A DNA stretch of 64,000 bases from Benincasa hispida (GCF_009727055.1 NC_052359.1:19532167-19596166); one strand, 5' to 3'; positions 23,090-34,869 are shown, counted from the stretch's first letter. Translations and numbers: made by a program. Notes: generated from the letters alone by a model not told the origin.

Positions 23090-23542
23090 TTTTTCCTTGT
23101 CAAGATTATAGATATTCTTGACATGTTTAACAGGTTAAGAACTCCCATATTCTTGACATTTCTAACATGTCAAGTAGGATATATCTTGACGTTTTTTCAT
23201 TGTCTAGTTAACAAAATTTCTTGACGCTTTTTCCTTGTCAATAACACCCATATTCTTGACATTTCAAACATGTCAAGTATCTGTGTTTCTTGACACTTTT
23301 TAAATGTCAAGTTGTATATGTGTTTCTTGACATTTTTTAAATGTCAAGTTAACAAAATTTCTTGACATTTTTTCTTGTCAAGAATGTATTCTTGACATTT
23401 CAAATATGTCAAGTGTGTATGTTTCTTGACATTTTTTAAATGTTAAAAGTCATTTTTCTTAACGTTTTTAAAACGTCAAGAATGTCAAGAAAAGTCATTC
23501 TGACACTTAAAAAAGTCAAGAAACACTGTTTTTGTAGTAGTG
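23090..23542. repeat. CACTA subterminal repeats and terminal inverted repeat
   Basis: Roughly a dozen CTTGACA / TGTCAAG motifs in both orientations, often as TTCTTGACATTTTTTAAATG hairpins, end in the terminal GTAGTAGTG at 23534-23542. Subterminal arrays of this kind are binding sites for the element-encoded TNPA-type protein in En/Spm elements. The same motif fills the end of the element at 42511-44496. Confidence 0.85.
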
Positions 23543-24635
23543 CCTTTTCACCAAAATTGAAATGCAAGCCCACGAAACTTTGCATTTGGTTCTCTCATTA
23601 AGAATAACAAGAAAGAATTCTTGTGGTAGTGTCCAAGAAGTTTCGAATAGCTGTATTTGTGGAAATTGTTCGCAACTAAGAGGATTTTCACCGACTGTGA
23701 TCTCACCGGAGAGGAAGCGAGAAGATTGGATCTTCAAAGGTATGTATACTATGTACTTTTTTCTCTTTGTATTTTGTGTAGAAGCATGCATAAGATTTGT
23801 ATGTTTATTGTATAGTTTCCGTCTACTCTCTTTAATTGAGTTTATGTCAAACGAATTTCCAAGACACTGACATTCTTACGTTTCTGTTGTGGGAATTCAA
23901 ATCCCTTCACTTTATTCCTTCAAATAAATTCACTTTTGGTGTCACATGAAGGCCATACTCTACTTTTTTTTTAGCATCAACACAAATCAAATCACAAAAT
24001 TACTTAAACCATGCTACAAAATTAACATGGTAACGAGTACAACTTAATTGGATACAGCAAAAAAATGGAAGGAAAAAAAACTTATCAAACCTAATAAAAC
24101 TAAAATTGACTTGTCCGTCCAGAGCCTTAGATATAACATTTGTGTTTATTGAGCCCTTAAACTTTTAAACATGTGTAACAGGTCTCTAAACTTTTAATTT
24201 TTTAACTAATAAATCTCAGAAAATTCAAAATTTCAATAATCAAATTGACCTCTTAAATATAAATTAAAAATTATGTCTAAACTTTAAGGATCCATTTGGA
24301 TTGTCTAGAGAAAAAAGTATTTTTCAAAAGTTATTTTGAGTGGTTGTTAAACAGTCAAATTTGTTCCAAAATGACTTATTGTTTAAATTAAACACTTGAA
24401 AATGTATTCCAAACATACCATAAATTATGTGTTTAATAGATCTATAAGTAAATTAAAAATATTAAATTTCAGGAATTAAATTTATAATTTTGAAAGTTTT
24501 GAGATTAAATAGAAACAAATTTCGAAATTACAAAAGTTTAGAAGACACAAATTTCAAAGTTCGGAGAGAAAGTAAATTTAACCTTAATTTTAAATTAACA
24601 CAATAGAAAGTGAAAATTTAAATCTCAAACTTTAA
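23543..24635. other. Intergenic; short exon-like orphan segment at 23546-23740
   Basis: Segment 23546-23740 is richer in GC and codon-like in two frames: on - it reads LSGEITVGENPLSCEQFPQI..., on + it ends at a good donor (AAAG/GTATGTA, about 23738-23746). I do not recognise either reading. The rest is AT-rich with degraded repeats (CTTTAAAC-type words, 24120-24600). Confidence 0.35.
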
Positions 24636-24879
24636 GGTCCCTTTTAGTAACCTTTTTATTTTATTTTTATTTTTTAAAAATTAAGTCTATACCATCTATA
24701 TTTCTTATTATGATTTGCATCATTTTTAGGTAAGTTCCAAAAATAAAAATAAGTTTTTAAAGATATTTTTTTTAATTTTCAAAATTTAACTTAATTTTTT
24801 AAATCATAGATGAAAAATAGATAACAAAAGAAAAAATCAGGGAGTAAAAGCAAAAACTAAAATAGTTAGCAAAGGAGTC
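24636..24879. repeat. Degraded Tourist-like MITE upstream of thioredoxin gene
   Basis: The left end GGTCCCTTTTAGTAAC follows TAA at 24633-24635. The right end GTTAGCAAAGGAGTC is its imperfect inversion. The interior matches the copies at 5771 and 11376. Confidence 0.6.
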
Positions 24880-24988
24880 AAGAAATTATGGTAAAGTAAA
24901 TTTGGAATTTAAGTTTGACTTGGGTACGAGTAGAAGATCCAAATCCAAACTGAGGACATGAATGATGTAAGTACGCCACGCGTCAACC

Positions 24989-24994
24989 CACGTG
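24989..24994 (+). promoter_or_regulatory. G-box (CACGTG) in the thioredoxin m promoter
   Basis: CCCACGTGG lies about 175 bp upstream of the start codon, in the region where the promoter must be. G-boxes are bound by bZIP/bHLH factors and are frequent in light-responsive plastid-protein genes. The match is exact; use is inferred. Confidence 0.5.
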
Positions 24995-25169
24995 GTAGAC
25001 ATTTATTGGTCTGTGTTTGAACTTGTATCAACGTCACGTTACGCCAGCCCCAGCACCCTCATCCATTCGTCCTCCATTCATTGCCACATCAAACCAAAAA
25101 CCCAAATTCCCCCAATTTTGCCCAAACCTCCCATTCACAACCACCATCACCCATCAATCCCTTCCTCCG

Positions 25170-27743
25170 ATGGCTACGGTTCTCGATTCCCTCACTCTTC
25201 CCTGTTCCTCCGCCTTGGCTTCCACCGCTTTCTCCGGCCGTCGTAGCTCCCTCGCCCTCCCGCAGTGCAGAGGCTTGAAGATCGCTCACAGTTTCACTTC
25301 TCACTCTATAAGATCTGCAAGATCTAATGCTAGATTTCCTCACCGTTCTGCAACTATCGTCTGCGAAGCTCAGGAAACTGCTGCCATTGGTTCGGATTTT
25401 TTGTTCTGCTATTTTCTTTTTCTGTCGTTTTCTCTTGTTTGGAGAAATGAGGATAGAAGATTCTTAACAATACTTGGATGTTTGGTGGATTTGAGATCAC
25501 GCTGTTGTTAGTATCTATTGGTGTTTGGTTTGGTTTAGATACGCGTGAAATTCAACGTATGTGCAATTGGTTAATAATATGTTAAAGCACCTCTAGAGTT
25601 ATAACTTATAAGCGTCAGCTTATAGCGACTTTAACTTTTTCTTTATACGTTTAATATAAAATTAGAGAGAAAACTAAAGAAGAAATTAGAAAAGAAATCA
25701 GTTTGGTGGATTGATTTTGACATGGTATGCGTATAACAAATCATTTCCTGTTTGAATTTATGTTCTTGTCATATTCATTCCCCATCCTTGCATTTGCTTG
25801 GATCTGAATGTATAATACAGTGAGACTAAGTTGGGATGAATCTGATGGGTTGTTTGGAATGACTAACCAAGTGCTGTTTTTAAACACTTAAAAGAGTCAT
25901 TCCAAATGGGCACTGAATTGGGTTGTGGAAATGTGTTTCCTTTTGGAAGTGAAAGCTCGAGCATTAAAATTTTAAACGAATTACTAATGCCCATTTGGTA
26001 ACCATTTGGTTTTTAGTTTTTTAAAGTTAAAGTCTATAAACACTCATTCCACTCCTAAATTTCTTGCTTTGTAATCTACCTTTACCTATGTTTTCAAAAA
26101 CCAAGTCAAAATTTTGAAAACTAAAAAAAGTAGTTTTTACAAACACTTTTATTATTATTATTATTATTTATTATTATTAGAATTTGGTTAAGATTTCCAA
26201 CTCTTATATTTAAGAAAGATGTAAACCATCGTAAGAAAATGAGAGAAAATATTCTTAATTTTAAAAAACCAAAAACGAAATGGTTACTGAACAAGATCTA
26301 CATTAACCATACATTATTACCTCAGATGAAGCCCTAGCCAATCAGTGGACACCCAATCAGTGAGTGACAGACCAATTCTGTGAATGCACCCATGAGAGGG
26401 ACCTGTGACTGTAAGAGAGGGTCTCTGGGAGGGAGGTTGGCAAGTGGCACTAAGCAGAAGGAGTAGTAGTTGCAAATTGAGAAGATGGTTTCTGCCGTGC
26501 CTGGGTCTTAATGATGGTACAAAGAGTGATCAGTAGGGAGCTGGTGTGACATTGGCTCAATATGTTGGGAGAAAGTGTCCCAGTTGTCTTTCTCTCTTGG
26601 TTCTGCCAGTTCCCACATCCCGCTCTTTTATGTGTGTATGAGTGAGCGTGTTTCTGTATGCATCTTGATTTGATTTGCATAGGACGCACGTTTTTACTTT
26701 GTATGGCATCAGATTCTGAGTCTTTTACAATTGGTATAAGTATAACATTGAAATGATATTGTGTGTGTGTGTGTGTTGGTGATTGTTGTTCCTGCACATT
26801 GTATTTTGATTGTTATTCAGTATGATTGCTATGAAATAGCACAGCTGTTTAACCATCAAAATGGTTAAGAAATGGTGCATTTCAGCTGCCTTTATATTCT
26901 ATTATACACACATGCGCACATACACTTTGCACGTAGTGTATATAGTTTAAGTACTTGTCCAGTTGCTAGTCAAATTTTAGAAAAACTTACTCGATTAGAG
27001 AGTTCCATCTGTTTTTATATAGGAGAGTTTGCTTGTAATAAAAAAAAATTCCCTGTCTACTGTCATGTACCTTGCATTTATTTTATGAGATCATGGGAAG
27101 AGGACAATAAAAAGTTCTGTTTGAACATTAAGCATTGGGACACTTTAAACTGACTTTGAGTTTAGGTCTCTGTAGCATTGATTGTACTAATTCTTGATCA
27201 CTTGCTGTGATGTTGATATTAATCCTGGAGAGTCACAGGACTCGGTTGTTAGTATATTCATCATAGAAATTTGTTATCCATAAAATAATTTTTTAATTTA
27301 TGTTCTCTTTTGATCCTTCTCTGCTGCCTGCTCGATTCACTGGTCAAAATATTACTATCTACTTTTTCTCTCCTCGAAAAAACCCTTGTCTGAGGTTAAC
27401 TGAAACCGCATGTTTCATGAATGTTGCAGTACCTGCTGCTTCAGAAGCTACCTGGAAGTCAATGGTTATAGAATCTAAGTTACCCGTCCTAGTTGAATTC
27501 TGGGCTCCATGGTGCGGTCCTTGCCGCATGATTCATCCGATCATTGATGAACTATCTAAAGAGTACACTGGAAAGTTCAAATTTTACAAGGTGGATACTG
27601 ATAACAACTCTTCAATTGCATCCCAATATGGTATCAGAAGCATACCTACTGTCATTATCTTCAAAGATGGTGAGAAGAAGGAGGCAATAATAGGTGCAGT
27701 TCCTAAAGCAACTTTGACAGCCAGCATGGAAAAATTCTTGTAG
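25170..27743 (+). CDS. TRXM: Thioredoxin m-type, chloroplast precursor, 2 exons
   Basis: Exon 1 is 25170-25389 and exon 2 is 27430-27743 (GT-AG, codon split G/TA = Val); 534 nt, 177 aa. Exon 1 encodes a Ser/Arg-rich N-terminus ([19 protein letters not shown]...), a typical chloroplast transit peptide ending near IVCEAQE (63-69). Exon 2 is a full thioredoxin fold: [17 protein letters not shown] with the redox site WCGPC at 101-105, [20 protein letters not shown] with the cis-Pro, and [16 protein letters not shown]. In chloroplasts m-type thioredoxins receive electrons from ferredoxin-thioredoxin reductase and activate Calvin-cycle and other enzymes in light. Length fits the 170-180 aa family. 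The single intron (2,040 bp), holding a MITE, separates the transit peptide from the catalytic domain. Confidence 0.95.
25988..26300. repeat. Tourist-like MITE in thioredoxin intron
   Basis: The left end TGCCCATTTGGTAACCATTT and the right end GAAATGGTTACTGAACAAGA are imperfect inversions. The interior contains TTTTTAGTTTTTTAAAGTTAAA and a (TTA)n run (26150-26178). Same family as the copies at 5771 and 51364. Confidence 0.65.
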
Positions 27744-27844
27744 AGATGGGTGATATAAAGTATGAATTGAAAGATTTAAGCCGCTTTCCCATTATTTCCT
27801 TAATTTTAGCCTCTAATATGTGAAGATGAATTCTCTACTCTGGA

Positions 27845-27850
27845 AATAAA
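27845..27850 (+). terminator. Likely poly(A) signal of the thioredoxin gene
   Basis: AATAAA occurs 102 bases after the stop codon, followed by T-rich sequence. Plant poly(A) signals are loose, so this is one candidate. Confidence 0.4.
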
Positions 27851-30140
27851 CTCTCCTCTTTTGTTACATATAGTTCTTGATGCCTCTGTACCTTCTTTAG
27901 GTTGTATTTATTGCTGCAATACTTTTACTATGAATGCATCTTTCTTTATAGAATTGTTTACTTTAATAGTTTTAGTATACATGAAACATTTCTAGTTATT
28001 GTTATTTGTATTAATCAATACATGCTTGCAAATCTGCAGCTGGAAATGGAATGCATATTTTGGTGTTGAAGAGAGAACTTTTGGTGCATATTTTAAAGGA
28101 GTTCTCTTCAAGTGACCACAGAGGAAGCAGTAATTATCTTTGTTTTGGTCATTTTAGTTGCTTTGAAGCAGTATAACAAAAAGTATTTGGCATATTGTGC
28201 AGATTAGGCAATTTTTTAGGCAACTGCATTAGAATTAGAGGGGCCTTTGGACTCTGCATAATTCACTCTTAAATTTCTCACAAATGATGGGGTGACGTGG
28301 CTTGTTGCAGCAAGTACATAGCCCCATTTTAAGTTTGAGTTTCTGATAAGGAATACTTTAGATGGTAAATATTGTTTTATAAGTATAGATATTAAATATC
28401 GAGATTTGAATAAGGAATAATTAGTGTTTTATAATTAGATAAGTAAGATAATTAATGTTCGGAAGATAAATTTGTGTTTCTTTTACTAATTTTGTATATA
28501 TAGAAATCAAATTTAAATAATTATTTAATTAAATGCATGTGGTCAACTAATATGGTAATTAATTAAATTTATTGTTATATTAATTAATTATTTAATCAAT
28601 AAAAATAAAAATAAATAAATACTTTTATATTGAACTTTTATTTAAACACAATTAAGTTATTATCAACAATAATAGTTTATATTAAATAGTTAAAAGATAG
28701 CATAAATAATAATTATAAAATTATTAGCTGAAATTTATTTAAGTTAATATATTTATATTTTATAAATAGTTATAATTAATAGCAATGAATAATTTATATT
28801 AATTTATTAATTAATTAGACTATATTTTTAGTGTTCATTTTCTAATAATAAAATCTCTACAATTATGCAGGGTCTTAAAAAATCCACATGGTATTAAAAA
28901 ATTCATCTCAAATAGAGTACTATAAAAATCTTGATTTTTAAAGTTATCTGAACAATCATATTTTGGATTTTAAAAAGTGAACAATCATATTCTGGATTTT
29001 AAAAAGTAAAATTACATGGAATAAACAATTATATTAAATGTCTGTTTGAAATCACATGGAAAAACCTATAAAATATATGAGGCTTAAGAGAGATAAAAAA
29101 AATTAGATCCTTATAGTTTAAGTTTATATCAATAATGAGATTCGCCCTCATCATTAGGCGGGCTAGTCCAACCATAAAGTGTGTAGGCTCAAGCTTGGTT
29201 TAGGTCCAAGTCTAACAGGCTTAAAGCATGAGTTAGGTTGGTCAACCCAATCTTCAATAGATCCTCATTGAATTAGTGTTTAGGCGAGCTTAGATCATGT
29301 TTGGGACAACTATTTGAGTTATATTGAATGTAGGGCTTTCTACGCATATAGCCTACGTAGATAGGTATAATTATACAATTGTCTCTAATTACCCAGTTGT
29401 CTTAACTTCATTTTTCTTTACATGAATAATCTAATGAGTTATTATTTTATACAACTGTCTAACAACAAATTTACCTTTTCAGCCCTCTTTATCATTCTGT
29501 TTTTTCAATAAATAAATAAATAGAGAGAGAAAAGCATGTAATGGAAGTTTTTTGTGGTTATGAACTTCTCAAAATTGTTTTCTTTTCAAAACTTATACAA
29601 GTAAGAAAAGTTTCTCTAAATGTTCAAAAATTGTTGCCCTCATAAATGAAAGCAAGAACCGGTAATAAGTTTCGAAGGAGAAAACAAGATATATTTGATA
29701 TATATCACTGCATATTTGACTTTTCTAGAAATAAATAAGGGAATATCAGATAATTGCATAAACAAGACAATTTGTGTAATATATCGTCTTATTACCAAAC
29801 AATAAATGTGATGTATATTTACATTTTCGGTAAACACACAAAAAATAAATCATGATATATCTGATGTATATTTATATTTTTCAGTATATTCAACATATAT
29901 TTGAGATCTCAATGAAGAAGTGATCGACTTTCAGCTAAGAACATGGAAGAAAATTAAAAAACAAAACTTATAAAATGAATGAAACATTAATTTGAAATAT
30001 CATGTAAAACAAAGTAAAAAAAATTTCAAAAATGATGTTAATAAGAAAAAAAATTACATATTTTAAAAATTTATTGATGAGAGATAATGTAATTCATGAT
30101 ATTTTAAAAAGTAAAATTCTTATATATGATTAATATTAAA
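27851..30140. other. Intergenic, very AT-rich; no gene seen
   Basis: 27.9-28.3 kb is 3' flanking DNA without a motif I recognise. 28.4-29.1 kb is dominated by ATTAATTA-type AT runs. 29.1-29.4 kb has somewhat GC-richer repeat-like sequence (AACCCAATC, GGCGGGCTAG). No ORF with recognisable content. Confidence 0.55.
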
Positions 30141-30149
30141 TCTGAAATG

Positions 30150-30215
30150 AGCTTAGCTCAGTGGTATTGACATGACCTCCAAACAAAGAGGTTAGAGGTT
30201 CATTGATAGATATTA
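30150..30215 (+). repeat. tRNA-like SINE head
   Basis: Box A TTAGCTCAGTGGTA (about 30153-30166) is near-perfect. A weak box B (AGAGGTTCATTGATA, about 30194-30208) follows at tRNA-like spacing. It cannot fold as a complete tRNA. Confidence 0.55.
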
Positions 30216-30810
30216 CAAAATTGAGATTAAGTTGATCTTTTAGGTGATTGAACAAATGACCAAAATTGAATGCCATTTTTAAAAAATAGCCAAACATATT
30301 ATTCCGTGTGAAAATGGCCAATTCTAATACTATTTAAATTTTAATAATGGACAAAAATACCCCTATAATTTAGGAATTTAATTCCTACAACTATGCTATA
30401 TTTAAAAGAACTAATAATCGAAAACAAAATTTAATAAACTTAACCACCCTAAATCTGACCTTAATTCTAAAAATAATAATATCTAATATAAAAAATTTCC
30501 ATAATGTCAATCCAATGACCAAATTATCAATCTATGTCTCTTAAAAAAAATCCTTGTATAAACGATCATAAATGGGCTTGTGGTTGAATCAATATCTCTC
30601 GTAACAATGGAATAAAATCGACATAGTGATACTTAAAATAGAGATAAAAGTTCTTAAACAAAAAATTAAATAATTAAAGTAATAAAATCTTAATTATTTC
30701 AAAAAAGGAATCGGTGAACAAAATCTAAATCTTCATATGTACATATTTATATTTATTTGAAGATTTTTTTAAACTACTGTAATTTGAAATGTGTAATCTA
30801 TGCAAAACTT

Positions 30811-30869
<59 letters not shown>

Positions 30870-31157
30870 AAGAAAAAAAGAAAAAAGGGCCCTTGAAACA
30901 ATAATCGAGTGACGATTTTTTATCTTTGGATTAAGGGCCTCTTGATGAGGTTGACATAAGATTGGTAAACCTACCACCTAAATTTTTAAGATACTTAAAT
31001 CACATTGTGACTTTTCAACTAAAATATATATATATATATATTTTTTATTTTAAAAAAGCTTTTCAAGTTAAAGACTTGAGTGCTCTTTTAGGTGTTATGA
31101 ATCCAACATAATTTTCTTTTAGCTGGTTTTTTAGATTTCAAAACTCATACTTTTAGT
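30216..31157. other. Intergenic; long poly(A) run
   Basis: AT-rich DNA without genes. A run of 56 A residues covers 30812-30867, followed by A-rich sequence to 30888, perhaps the tail of a lost retroposon on the + strand or a slippage-prone tract. Confidence 0.6.
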
Positions 31158-31696
31158 TAGAGATGTCCATGGACGAAGACGGAAAAGTTTTATGATTTTT
31201 TTATAACAGTTATTTTAATTTCAATTAAATATATATATATATTTTAACCATTCTTTAATTGAAACCATTCCAATATAATTTTCATATAAATTATATATTA
31301 TCAATTTGAAAAAATAAAAATAACAATGCATATGCAAATTAACGGGTGGACGCTTAGGGTTTTGTAAGTTTTATATATATTATTATAACATTAACATTAA
31401 CATAAATAAATAAAAACCTATATATATTTATATAAATAACCAAACAATGAGAAACCCTAGACTGATAAAAGACAAAAACGCCCTTAGGGCTAAATATAAT
31501 TTCAACCTATATATATTTATATATAATTATATGCATTTACTACATCATAGTCAGGGCAAGGCCGGGGACGGAGAATATATTCCCCATCCTTGGTCTAAAT
31601 TGGTAAATGGGGAAAAGAAATCCCCATTCTTTCCTTTATTCCTCGTATATTCAGAGATTCTTTGCCCATTCAAGATTGGTTAAATGGACATCTCTG
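31158..31696. repeat. hAT-like MITE
   Basis: Ends TAGAGATGTCCAT and, inverted, CAGAGATGTCCATT form a TIR (12 matching bases). Flanks CTTTTAGT (31150-31157) and CTTTTACA (31697-31704) match at 6 of 8, consistent with an old 8-bp TSD. The interior carries GGGGACGGAGAA and TCCCCATCC-type blocks near the right end and AT repeats. Length is 539 bp; no transposase. Confidence 0.75.
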
Positions 31697-32443
31697 CTTT
31701 TACATTTGAATTTGAATAATATTATTTGTATTTGAATCGTTGAGGTTTCAAAAGTGACAAGTTTAATTTTGAATTCAATTTTTAGTTGATCTTTGAAGTT
31801 TGGGAGAAAAGGAGGTTTTCATGGTAAGTGGGTATTTGTGCAATCTTATGGGATTTGGAGGGGAGAGAAATATCTGAATCTTTAGACAACTTCATAAAAA
31901 TAACATAAACAATATAATGACATTTCTTTTACAACAATATATGTTTAGAACCTTGGATAAGATGTATACCTTCGACTAAAAGGTCAAAAACTCAAAGCTG
32001 TCCACTCTAGACATTGTTTAATGGTCGATTGAGAACGTGATACTCAAAGTTGAAGACCTTAAAAGAAAGAATTCTCAATCTAATGCAAGTGCACACTATT
32101 AAACAAGTAGTAAATGGAAATATTCAATTTCGAATATCGTGTCTCAAGACTGTTTAATCATAATTTTAAAACTTGACCACAAATTTTCCTCAAGAAAGCA
32201 AGTTGCAACATTGTCCAAATTGTTGGAAGAGCAATTTTTTAAAAGAAAAATATCGATGAGATAGAATGGATCCAACCATAGTGATTTAACATCTGTTCAA
32301 CCTTTTATGAAGAATCTTTAAGAGATTAAACCATTTAATAAAATTGACGTGTTTTTGGCTAATATGAATATATTTAAATAAAAATACAATTCTTTTGGTT
32401 CTAAAAAGATAAGGTTAAAATATAGTTAAATAAAAGTTATATT
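31697..32443. other. Intergenic; nothing recognised
   Basis: AT-rich sequence with no credible ORF or repeat ends. Confidence 0.5.
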
Positions 32444-33102
32444 TGTTATTCGTCATCAAATCCGGAACTATTTCATTGTGTCGTGGAGACCACTACCGTG
32501 AAAGCAAATTCGACACAACTATGGTGTGAATCATTCTTTTTGATTGCTCTCCAAGATCAACACAATACCCACCTTCAGACGTGCACTCGTTGAATGGAGG
32601 GTAGGAATCAAACGAGAAAGAAGTTGCTCAGAATCGGGAAGAGGAGAAAACAAAAGAGAATAGATTCGCTTTTTTCAAAGATGAACAGATTTGGTAGTTT
32701 TTTGGCTTTTAAAGAAGATGAAGAAGATGAAGGGCAAACATTTTTCTTGAAAAAAATTAATTCTAGACCTGGTGCATTAATGACCTTGAAACGTTTTATT
32801 TTAAGAACAATTAAGTTTCAGCGGTTTAAAAAATAAAATAAAAAGAAATAAAACTATTTTTTTTCTCACATGAGCATGGTTGCCCAAGCCCATCCAAATG
32901 AACAACAATATGCACATGTGGGAAAAGGTCCTCTATTACTCCTCTATCAACTTTTGTACGTCATTATAGGTATTCTTCTATTTATAATCTCTAGTCACTC
33001 CTTAATTCTCTAAGGTGGAACAAAAGAAAGTGGGAAGCTCTCCATGTGACTCTCTTAAAGGCCTTGGACCTTGGGCTTTGATATGTTGGATCATTCCCAA
33101 CA
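32444..33102 (-). repeat. Solo LTR, 659 bp, with perfect 5-bp TSD
   Basis: On - it begins TGTTGGGAATGATCC (33102) and ends GACGAATAACA (32444), so TG...CA. ATATT stands at 32439-32443 and at 33103-33107. No internal retroelement region is attached, so this is a solo LTR left by LTR-LTR recombination. The 80-codon ORF at 32594 lies within it and is not a gene. Confidence 0.88.
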
Positions 33103-33592
33103 ATATTTATTTGCTCTTTTCTTAAATTGTTTTCATAAAAACCTAATTTTATCTAACATTTTCTAATAGATTTATGAAATTCTAAAAGAAAAATTAATTT
33201 TTTATAATTACATCTAAACTTTGAGATTAGTTACAATTCCTAAAAAAAGAGATGATTTTAAATACTTAACAAATAAATGGGAGGGTTGATGGTATAATTG
33301 TAACAAACTCCACAATTCATTGATAATTTGTGTAAATTTTCCTTCTTGACAATACAAATAGGTTAAATACACAAAATTGAAAAGTTTATACTTATTAATA
33401 CAAAATCTAAGTTTAATTTACTAGTTTTTAGACACTTCTTGAAGTTCATGGACCTAATAGGTACAAAAGAGAAACTTTATGAACCTAGTATAAACTTTTT
33501 AAAGATCAGGACCTTATACGATTTAAAACTTTAAAGTTTAAGAACTTTGAACTAAACTTGTAATTTAAAATACACCTGTCATTAGGCCAACT
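33103..33592. other. Intergenic; degraded hairpin-type repeats
   Basis: 33360-33580 holds TTCATGGACCTAATAGGTAC and GATCAGGACCTTATACG-type units resembling the foldback family. No gene. Confidence 0.45.
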
Positions 33593-34013
33593 ACTACAAC
33601 TACAAATTTATTTACAACAATTTAAACAAGTAGCAATCTCAATACCTACAAAGGTTTTCTTAAGAATTGCTACTAAGCTATTGCAGTTGCATTAACCTAT
33701 TGTGACAATTTTAAACTAAATGTTGCAATGTAATTATTGCAATTGGCTCTATTGAAAACAGATACTAAAACCATTGCCACTTTGATGTTACAGTAGACAT
33801 GTTTGCAACAATGTATAAATACGTCGTTAGTAAAATGTTGCAATTGAAAATATGTCTCAACAATTTAATAATCATTGTGAATTAGTAATATATATAAATA
33901 ACAACAGTTTGGTTACGTGTAGCTAAAATTGTTGTTATTGTTTACGGCATTTGCCTAACCATTTCAAAAACAAAAAAAAAATTGTTGCAATAGACCTAGT
34001 TTCTTGTAGTGTA
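33593..34013. repeat. CACTA-type MITE
   Basis: The right end TTTCTTGTAGTG is the inverted CACTACAAGAAA terminus typical of plant CACTA derivatives. The left end CTACTACAACTACAAA is degenerate. The interior consists of short, interspersed TTGCAAC/GTTGCAA words in both orientations and codes for nothing. Confidence 0.55.
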
Positions 34014-34869
34014 CTATGCTCAATTTTTGTATACTAATCTAGGGGATCATTTTAGATTAATAATAAGAAAATAATATTAGTAAAAACAAACTAATCTATG
34101 AAAATTGAACAAAAATCACATTTTACATACCAGGCTATTCTTTCTTTCTTTCTTTTTTTTTTTTTTTTTTTTCTAAGATATTCACATATTTGAATTCCAA
34201 ATTAGAGTTTGGCCTCATAAAGAAAATAAAGGTGGAAATAAATAAAAAAATCATAATGAACTTAAAGAAAAACGAGCTTGCTTAATAAAATAATCAAGTG
34301 CACATTTACCCTTCCACAATCTTAATGAAACTAACGTAATTTAGGCAAGTGGAGCCCGTTGATTACTTTTGTATTTGTTTACACAATTATGTAAAGAGAA
34401 AGGAGTGGTAGAGCCCATATTTTATTACCTCTAATCCTACAATCTGATTGCTCCTACCTAAGGTGAAAATTTGATTACATTGGTGAATTAGTGGGACTCA
34501 TACGAATTCTTTACGTGGGACTCATACATATTTTATTACATGATATGTAAAGCATAAGGAGATTCACAATGTAACGAGAATCTAGAAAAATAATAAGACC
34601 CTACACAATTTATCGGGAGCATGCACTATGGAACGAAGCATGTGTAATATAACAAGTGTCCACATATGTAACGAGAGAATGCATATGCAGCAAGAACCCC
34701 CATAATGTAATAAGAATCCGAATTCATATTACAACGAGCAGTATATGGTCTGATTTCTTTCTTTTTTTCTCCTTCCTCAAATTGTGTAAATATATTCTCT
34801 TGTTCCATTCCTTGTTTATCATTTGTTATTTGGTATGTACATTGCCAATAGTTGAGTTCATGTGTTTTC
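34014..34869. other. Intergenic; T-run and short repeats
   Basis: A pyrimidine run (34140-34171), then DNA with recurring GTAAC/GGGACTCATAC words (34480-34700). No gene recognised. Confidence 0.45.

Larger units (their letters stand above)
15668..23542 (+). mobile_element. CACTA (En/Spm) transposon, broken; left end missing
   Basis: Pieces in order on +: TNP2-type transposase (15668-16832), a foreign gypsy fragment (16833-19355), transposase C-terminal DUF4216-like piece (19356-19623), a second ORF (19777-21308), a ULP1-type protease (21468-22606), subterminal CTTGACA/TGTCAAG repeats (23090-23530) and the terminal GTAGTAGTG (end 23542), the inverted CACTACTAC. The left terminus is lost where it meets an LTR. 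The next three bases are CCT; with no left end, a TSD cannot be tested. Confidence 0.85.

Noticed and set aside
26450..26797. 115-residue - strand ORF in the thioredoxin intron
   Set aside because: Intronic, includes a (TG)n run, no family motif.
32594..32836. 80-residue basic ORF
   Set aside because: Lies wholly inside a solo LTR with perfect TSD; no family match.
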